Source: Streptomyces sp. NBC_01571 (GTDB lineage: Bacteria > Actinomycetota > Actinomycetes > Streptomycetales > Streptomycetaceae). From it: a DNA stretch of 64,000 nt. The position numbers were made by a program, and so were the translations under genes. The DNA is taken from NCBI RefSeq assembly GCF_026339875.1, contig NZ_JAPEPZ010000001.1, forward strand, positions 5,332,001 to 5,396,000. The letters run 5' to 3'. This document shows positions 63,320-64,000 of the stretch, in pieces; the stretch's first letter is position 1; each line of letters opens with the position of its first letter. The notes below the pieces were generated by a model that worked only from the letters and a program-made list of their open reading frames with translations, was not told the origin of the DNA and did not search any database.

Positions 63320-64000
63320 TCACCCTTCGGCTTGCCGGTAAATGATGGTGGTGCTGCCCACGACGATCCGCGAGCCGTCGCGGAGCGTAGCGCGGGTGGT
63401 GTGCTGCCCGTCCACCACGATGCCGTTGGTGGACCCGAGATCCTGGATCGTCGAGGGCGTTCCGGTCCGGATCTCACAGTGCCGGCGGGATACGCCGGGG
63501 TCGTCGATCCGCACGTCGGCTTCGGTGCTGCGGCCCAGCACCAGCGTCGGGCGGGAGATCTGATGGCGGGCGCCATTGATCTCGATCCAGTGCCGCGTGC
63601 GGCCACCGCTCGCCGGCCCGGCGGACGGGCCGGGCCGCTGGCCCATGGGCGAAGGCCCCGGGCGTCCGGGCGGCGGCGCGGACGGCATGGGAGGTACGGC
63701 GGCCGGCGGGTAGCCGTACCCGCCCTGGCCGCCCTGGCCGCGCGGGGACGCCGGAGCGGGGCCCGCGGGGGCGCGCTCGGGCGCCTGCTGGTCGGTGGAG
63801 GAGGCGAGCGTACGGCTGCGCACCCGGTACAGACCGGTGTCGAGGTCGTCCGCCTTCTCCAGATGGACCTTGATGGGGCCCATGAAGGTGTAGCGCTGCT
63901 GCTTGGCGTAGTCGCGCACCATGCCGGCGAGCTCGTCGCCGAGCTGGCCCGAGTAGGGGCTGAGGCGGTCGAAGTCCGGTGTGCTCAGCTCCACGATGAA
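63320..64000 (-). CDS. fhaA: FHA-domain protein FhaA (DUF3662), 5' end outside window
   Basis: The visible 226 codons comprise the end of the N-terminal DUF3662 domain (VELSTPDFDRL, YTFMGPIKVHLEKADDLDTGLYRV), a Pro/Gly-rich linker, and a C-terminal FHA domain (LVLGRSTEADVRIDD, VSRRHCEI, LGSTNGIVVDG). The reading frame is open to the window edge. In mycobacteria FhaA binds the phosphorylated MviN pseudokinase and restrains peptidoglycan synthesis; here the putative partner pseudokinase gene is at 13101. The stop is 10 bp before fhaB. Confidence 0.94.
   Translation of the reverse strand, partial: FIVELSTPDFDRLSPYSGQLGDELAGMVRDYAKQQRYTFMGPIKVHLEKADDLDTGLYRVRSRTLASSTDQQAPERAPAGPAPASPRGQGGQGGYGYPPAAVPPMPSAPPPGRPGPSPMGQRPGPSAGPASGGRTRHWIEINGARHQISRPTLVLGRSTEADVRIDDPGVSRRHCEIRTGTPSTIQDLGSTNGIVVDGQHTTRATLRDGSRIVVGSTTIIYRQAEG

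Overview
The window is the replication-origin region of a high-GC actinomycete, almost certainly a Streptomyces. It holds the rnpA-rpmH / dnaA / oriC / dnaN / gnd / recF / gyrB / gyrA order, GTG and TTG starts are common, and GTTTCACGTGAAAC parS sites are scattered through it. CrgA, a long-linker DnaA, and a trxBA operon with a SigR-type promoter are also present. The backbone order agrees with what I know of the centre of the S. coelicolor chromosome, and of the M. tuberculosis origin from the pcnA/DUF6049/mviN side to fhaA.

Left arm (1-25205). A truncated class A penicillin-binding protein gene lies at the edge, followed by a PadR regulator with a 25-bp palindromic operator, inositol-phosphate synthase, an MFS transporter and a small membrane protein. 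Two palindromic terminators, each carrying an exact parS, separate these from the convergent CCA-adding enzyme gene. Next come a plus-strand row (DUF6049 protein, MurJ, a pseudokinase, SigM and its anti-sigma factor, thioredoxin reductase, thioredoxin) and then a minus-strand row (GNAT, parB, parA, rsmG, jag, yidC, yidD, rnpA, rpmH). Six exact parS sites and several degenerate ones fall here, some inside coding sequence.

Origin (25206-38893). rpmH and dnaA diverge. oriC is the 1.2-kb gap between dnaA and dnaN, with at least 15 DnaA-box-like 9-mers between 28133 and 28640. dnaN, gnd, recF, a DUF721 gene, gyrB, gyrA, a DUF3566 gene and tRNA-Ile follow.

Accessory interval (38897-47313). Between tRNA-Ile and tRNA-Ala, which are close together in mycobacteria, lies about 8.4 kb of variable DNA. 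Its first 2.7 kb is a degraded integrative element: a 49-bp copy of the tRNA-Ile 3' part at each end, an N-terminally truncated tyrosine integrase, paired TGACACC repeats near both ends, a gene fragment, and an intact gene for a secreted Ig-like protein. After it come a DUF6344 secreted protein, a 42-residue DLW-39 protein, a secreted membrane-anchored protein of unknown role, a Ser/Thr kinase and a helix-turn-helix protein.

Right arm (47314-64000). tRNA-Ala, a DUF5324 protein, a cyclophilin, a rhomboid protease, a compact second DnaA-box cluster, crgA, a DUF881 protein, three class E sortases interleaved with a PabA/TrpG-type amidotransferase, and the growth and division signalling cluster pknB-pbpA-SEDS-PP2C-fhaB-fhaA. 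Together these encode lipid II flipping, peptidoglycan polymerisation and cross-linking, phospho-signalling with FHA readers, and sortase anchoring, all beside the machinery that starts replication and segregates origins.
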